Source of the DNA: Kineosphaera sp032229625
GTDB taxonomy: Bacteria > Actinomycetota > Actinomycetes > Actinomycetales > Dermatophilaceae
DNA length: 15,351 bases
Reading direction: 5' to 3'
NCBI GenBank assembly: GCA_032229625.1
Contig: JAVTVZ010000040.1
Span: 1-15,351 of the forward strand
The translations under genes and the position numbers were made by a program. Shown here piece after piece: positions 13,409 to 15,351 of this stretch. The notes below the pieces were generated by a model that saw only the letters and a list, made by a program, of their open reading frames with translations, made no database searches and was not told where the DNA came from. Each line of letters begins with the position of its first letter. Position 1 is the stretch's first letter.

Positions 13409-14101
13409 ATGGCGCAGCAACGCAGCAAGGCCGACGACGTCTATGCGACGCTGCGCGCGGAGATCGAGTCCGGGGCCCTGCCGCCCGGGGCCAGCCTGAG
13501 CGAGAACCAACTCGTAGCACGGCTCGGCGCCTCGCGGACCCCCGTGCGGGATGCGCTGCGTCGGCTCATCGGTGACGACCTTGCCGTCCGCGACGGCGAC
13601 CGCGGATCGCTGCGCGTCAGCGCATTGTCGGTCGCCGGGGTGCGAGACCTTTTCGGCCTTCGATCGGTGCTCGAGTCCGCGGCGGCCGAGCAGTTGGCCG
13701 CCGGTGTCGCCGCCGGCCGGATCGACCCCGCACCGCTGGTGGCCCTGCAAGGCGAGCTAGCGGGCCTGGCCGCCGACGAGCCCAGTGAGCAGCGCACGAG
13801 TGCGTTCTACGCCTTGGCGCAGCGGTTCGACCTGCTCGTCATGGAGCTGACGCCGAACCCGCTGCTCGGCAAGGCGATCGCCGACCTTCGTCCGCACACG
13901 ACGCGGGTGCGGACGGTGGCTCATCAGCGTCCCCAGCGCGATGAGACGTCGATGACCGAACACGCGGCGATGGTGGCCGCCCTCGTCGACGGCGACGCGC
14001 CGGCCGCGATGGCGACCTTCCGGAACCACCTGCAGAACACCCTCGAGGCGATCTTCGCCGGCCTGACCGACGCCGACGGGCCCTCCTCCGTGGCTCTCTG
14101 A
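13409..14101 (+). CDS. GntR-family transcriptional regulator, FadR/FCD subfamily
   Basis: A 230-residue DNA-binding protein. Residues 5-70 are the GntR winged helix (DDVYATLRAEIESGALPPG, then LSENQLVARLGASRTPVRDAL with the recognition helix at about 42-52). Residues about 75-215 are an all-helical FCD effector domain, with D141, H185 and H207 in the usual metal-ligand places; one expected ligand is not obvious. The ATG at 13409 has a strong GGGAGGGAG site (13396-13404). The ATG at 13271 in the same frame lacks a site and would add 46 residues not seen in the family. Its likely target is the GTATAC palindrome at the operon promoter, giving autoregulated repression lifted by a pathway intermediate. 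A weak TACCCT -10 (13337-13342) could give it a promoter of its own. Confidence 0.88.
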   Translation: MAQQRSKADDVYATLRAEIESGALPPGASLSENQLVARLGASRTPVRDALRRLIGDDLAVRDGDRGSLRVSALSVAGVRDLFGLRSVLESAAAEQLAAGVAAGRIDPAPLVALQGELAGLAADEPSEQRTSAFYALAQRFDLLVMELTPNPLLGKAIADLRPHTTRVRTVAHQRPQRDETSMTEHAAMVAALVDGDAPAAMATFRNHLQNTLEAIFAGLTDADGPSSVAL

Positions 14102-14185
14102 TCACCCGCCCGAAGAGCGCCCACTCGTCATACGTCACTCAGCGCGAGCCCACGTCGCGCTGCCCACCTGCTGTACGGAGTCGCC

Positions 14186-15351
14186 ATGCCCACAACCCGC
14201 AACCCGGCCACCGGCGAGACGATCGCCGACTACCCCACCCTGACCAGCGAGCAGCTCGACGCGACCCTCGACGCTGCCGTCGCCGCACAGCGGGATTGGG
14301 CGCGCCGCCCCGTCGCCGAGCGCACCGCGACGCTGATCGCGGTCGCCGACCGGCTGCGCGCCCGCGCCGACGAATGCGCGCGACTGATCACGGCCGAGAT
14401 GGGCAAGCCCATCACCCAGGCCCGGTCCGAGGTCGAGAAGTCGGCGGTAACGCTGGAGTACGACGCTGGAGTACTACGCCCAGCACGCGGCGGCGATGCT
14501 GGAGTTCGAAGAGGTGCCCACGCACGCACGCCGTAGCGGCGTCCGGTTCGACCCCCTCGGGGTCGTACTGGCGATCATGCCGTGGAACTACCCCTTCTGG
14601 CAGTTCTTCCGGTTCGCCGCGCCCGCGCTGGCGGCCGGCAACGCGCCCGATCTGAAGCACGCCGCCAATGTCACCGGCTGCGCCGAACTCATGGCGCAGA
14701 TCCTCACCGAGGCCGGGGTCCCGCAAGGGCTGTTCGCCAATCTCGTCGTCGAGACCCGCCAGGTCGCCGAGCTCATCGACGACGACCGGATCGCAGCGGT
14801 GACACTCACCGGTTCCACCCAGGTCGGCGCGATCGTCGCCGCGCAGGCAGGCAGGGCGCTGAAGAAGCAGGTGCTCGAGCTCGGCGGCTCCGACCCGTTC
14901 ATCGTGCTCGCCGACGCCGACCTGGAGGCGGCCGCGACGGTCGCCGTGAACGCCCGATTCACCGCCTCCGGGCAAAGCTGCGTCAACGCGAAACGGTTCA
15001 TCGTCGTCGAGGAGGTGGCCGACGAGTTCGTGCGGCGATTCGCCGCCACAGCGGCCGAATTGGTCGTGGGCGACCCGACCGACGAGGCTACCGACGTGGG
15101 GCCGCCGGCCCGCCCCGACCTGCGCGACACGCTGCACGACCAGGTGCAGCGTTCACTCGCAGCGGGCGCGCAGCTGGTGCTCGGCGGACAGTTGCGCGGC
15201 GCGCCGTTCGAGGGGCCGGGGGCCTTCTACCCGCCGACCATCCTGGACCGGGTGCCGCTGGACGCTGCGGTCGCGCGCGAGGAGACCTTCGGGCCCGCGG
15301 CAGCCGTGATCCGCGTCGCCGACACGGCCCAGGCGATCGCCGTCGCCAACG
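14186..15351 (+). pseudogene. Sad-like (succinate-semialdehyde) aldehyde dehydrogenase, frameshifted and cut by window end
   Basis: An NAD(P)-dependent aldehyde dehydrogenase resembling E. coli Sad/YneI, oxidising an aldehyde (perhaps succinate semialdehyde or another short acid-aldehyde) to the acid. Frame 1 (14186 to about 14461) encodes residues 1-92, NPATGETIADYPTLT to EVEKSAVTLEY. A 13-bp duplication shifts the frame, and frame 1 stops at 14534-14536. The rest continues intact from 14475 to the window end: LAIMPWNYPFWQFFRFAAPA, LKHAANVTGC, LTGSTQVG, LELGGSDPFIVL (catalytic Glu), SGQSCVNAKRF (catalytic Cys) and EETFGPAAAV. All core catalytic residues remain, so removal of 13 bp would restore a full enzyme. 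CGGAG precedes the ATG at a normal distance. It is the fourth gene of the operon. Either a recent mutation or a sequence error explains the break. Confidence 0.85.
14450..14474 (+). repeat. 12-bp direct repeat causing a 13-bp frameshift
   Basis: acgctggagtac occurs at 14450-14461 and again at 14463-14474 with one base between. Deleting one 13-bp unit gives VTLEYYAQHAAAML, the sequence expected of Sad-type aldehyde dehydrogenases. The insertion is therefore a simple tandem duplication. Confidence 0.9.

Noticed and set aside
11613..13750. Long minus-strand open frames opposite the dehydrogenase and regulator
   Set aside because: Codon-position shadows of well-identified plus-strand genes, with no ribosome sites or motifs.

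Overview
The window is very GC-rich and shows several actinobacterial habits: GTG starts, a four-base GTGA start/stop overlap, and three genes whose likely -10 hexamer sits 6-8 bases before the start codon (leaderless mRNAs). It is most likely from a high-GC Actinomycetota, perhaps Micrococcales; the genus cannot be told from the sequence.

Positions 1-11669 are a surface-polysaccharide biosynthesis locus made of short, alternately oriented units. On the minus strand, a left-handed beta-helix sugar N-acetyltransferase (3215-2472) is translationally coupled to a GT4 glycosyltransferase with an extra C-terminal domain (2475-47). Divergent from it are a second GT-B glycosyltransferase (3543-4922) and an unrecognised 322-residue protein (4967-5935). 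Facing these is a minus-strand fusion of two GT-B-like modules (8777-6004). After a spacer of about 700 bp holding a near-perfect 27-bp inverted repeat comes a plus-strand O-antigen ligase/polymerase-like membrane protein (9489-11669). Together they could modify an amino sugar, build an oligosaccharide and polymerise or ligate it. No priming transferase, flippase or chain-length regulator is visible here.

Positions 11736-15351 are a separate catabolic operon, all on the plus strand: an LDH2/MDH2-family 2-hydroxyacid dehydrogenase, an LsrG-like ABM-domain protein, a GntR/FCD repressor and a Sad-like aldehyde dehydrogenase that runs off the end. Its promoter has TTGACA and TATACA boxes overlapped by a palindromic TGTATACA site, a plausible operator for the operon's own GntR protein. 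The aldehyde dehydrogenase is broken by a 13-bp tandem duplication.

The sequence is a draft scaffold with three runs of exactly 100 N. The first two are flanked on both sides by the same 55-bp sequence. Removing the Ns and one 55-bp copy restores an open frame in both glycosyltransferases, so these two look like unmerged contig overlaps. The third falls in a real 15-bp in-frame tandem repeat. Several locus proteins carry low-complexity, repeat-rich inserts, and two of the three gaps lie in such inserts.
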